Part shown: one piece after another, positions 5,324-5,651 of the stretch
Position numbering within the stretch: position 1 is the first letter of the stretch
Layout of the letters: every line of letters starts with the position of its first letter
Source: an uncultured Bacteroidales bacterium
GTDB lineage: Bacteria > Bacteroidota > Bacteroidia > Bacteroidales > UBA932
Direction of reading: 5' to 3'
Length of the DNA: 5,651 nt
NCBI GenBank assembly: GCA_902488725.1
Contig: CABTXO010000133.1
Span: 1 to 5,651 of the forward strand
Translations under genes and position numbers: made by a program
The notes under the pieces: model-generated
Told to the model about the DNA's origin: nothing
Database searches by the model: none
The model's input: the letters and a program-made list of their open reading frames with translations, nothing else

Positions 5324-5651
5324 ATGGACGCAATCGAGAACAGATTTCCGCAGTACGACGAGGCCGGAAGGGACCTGGTCCGGCGGGCGTGGGCGATCGC
5401 GTCGGAGGTGCTCCGGGACGAAACCCGGAGCAACGGGCGTCCCTTCATCGAGCATCCGCTCGGGGTCGCCCTGATCGTATCGGACGAAATCGGCCTCCCG
5501 GCCGACTGCGTTGCCGCCGTATTCCTGCATGAGGCCATCCGGAAGCATCCCGAGATCGACCTGCGGAAAGGAGAACTCCGCCTGCAGGGGGATGCTGGGG
5601 AGGGGTCGCTCCCGCTCGGAGGATTTCCCGAAGACGTCTACACGATGGCGG
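5324..5651 (+). CDS. RelA/SpoT-family (p)ppGpp enzyme, N-terminal HD-like domain, truncated at window end
   Basis: The open frame runs off the window after 109 full codons, with no stop. It holds the start of a RelA/SpoT HD domain: GRPFIEHPLGVALIVSDEIGL (38-58) includes the first metal-ligand position H44, and AAVFLHEA (64-71) aligns with the AALLHDVVED signature of ppGpp hydrolases. The Asp of the HD pair is Glu here (H69-E70), and the following ED is replaced by IRKHPEID, so hydrolase activity is probably lost or reduced, as in RelA-type synthetases. FPEDVYTMA at the end fits the next helix of the family. Synthetase, TGS and ACT domains, if present, lie beyond the window. An in-frame ATG at 5303 would add seven residues (MQVPPLN). 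I prefer 5324 for its longer leader and plausible N-terminus, but the choice is open. High GC returns here, contrasting with the toxin-antitoxin region. Confidence 0.8.
   Translation, partial: MDAIENRFPQYDEAGRDLVRRAWAIASEVLRDETRSNGRPFIEHPLGVALIVSDEIGLPADCVAAVFLHEAIRKHPEIDLRKGELRLQGDAGEGSLPLGGFPEDVYTMA

Noticed and set aside
1..5651. tRNA, rRNA, CRISPR array, transposase or integrase
   Set aside because: No tRNA-like cloverleaf, rRNA segment, spaced direct repeats or transposase/integrase motifs were seen on reading both strands by eye.

Overview
The window looks like chromosomal core genome from a GC-rich member of the Bacteroidota, most likely Bacteroidales. Three things point there. The ribosomal protein S1 has the Bacteroidota-style C-terminus ending near TTLGDISELAALK. 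Boxes matching the Bacteroidota promoter -7 element (TAnnTTTG) lie ahead of three transcription units. Most genes lack a clear Shine-Dalgarno sequence. These are judgements from memory of the families; no database was searched.

Layout. (1) 2-1381 (+) is the 3' part of rpsA (ribosomal protein S1). Its first ~94 bases look corrupted. (2) 1385-2326 (+) is rnz (RNase Z, tRNA 3' processing), three bases behind rpsA. (3) A weak hairpin and a promoter-like box separate these from a two-gene peptidoglycan unit: 2390-3511 (+), a secreted GH73-type glucosaminidase with two LysM-like modules, and 3533-4594 (+), the endolytic transglycosylase MltG. (4) 4630-5180 (-) is a compact type II toxin-antitoxin operon: an RHH-like antitoxin, then a RelE/ParE-family toxin, overlapping by ATGA. 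It converges on mltG, is visibly more AT-rich than its surroundings, and is driven by a near-ideal Bacteroidota promoter with a 12-bp palindrome in its spacer. (5) From 5303 or 5324 (+) to the window end is the start of a RelA/SpoT-family protein. Its HD-domain signature reads HE, so it is probably hydrolase-deficient. It is expressed divergently from the toxin-antitoxin operon.

How they fit together. rpsA and rnz are translation/RNA-maturation housekeeping genes. The GH73 enzyme and MltG both cut glycan strands and are probably co-transcribed, which suggests coordinated wall remodelling. The toxin-antitoxin pair looks like a small accessory insertion between two housekeeping units. Its position beside a RelA/SpoT gene recalls relA-mazEF in E. 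coli, but may be coincidental. I see no clearly new system. The best leads are the toxin-antitoxin promoter/operator layout, the HE variant of the RelA/SpoT protein, the altered MltG catalytic-motif context and the damaged 5' end of the window.
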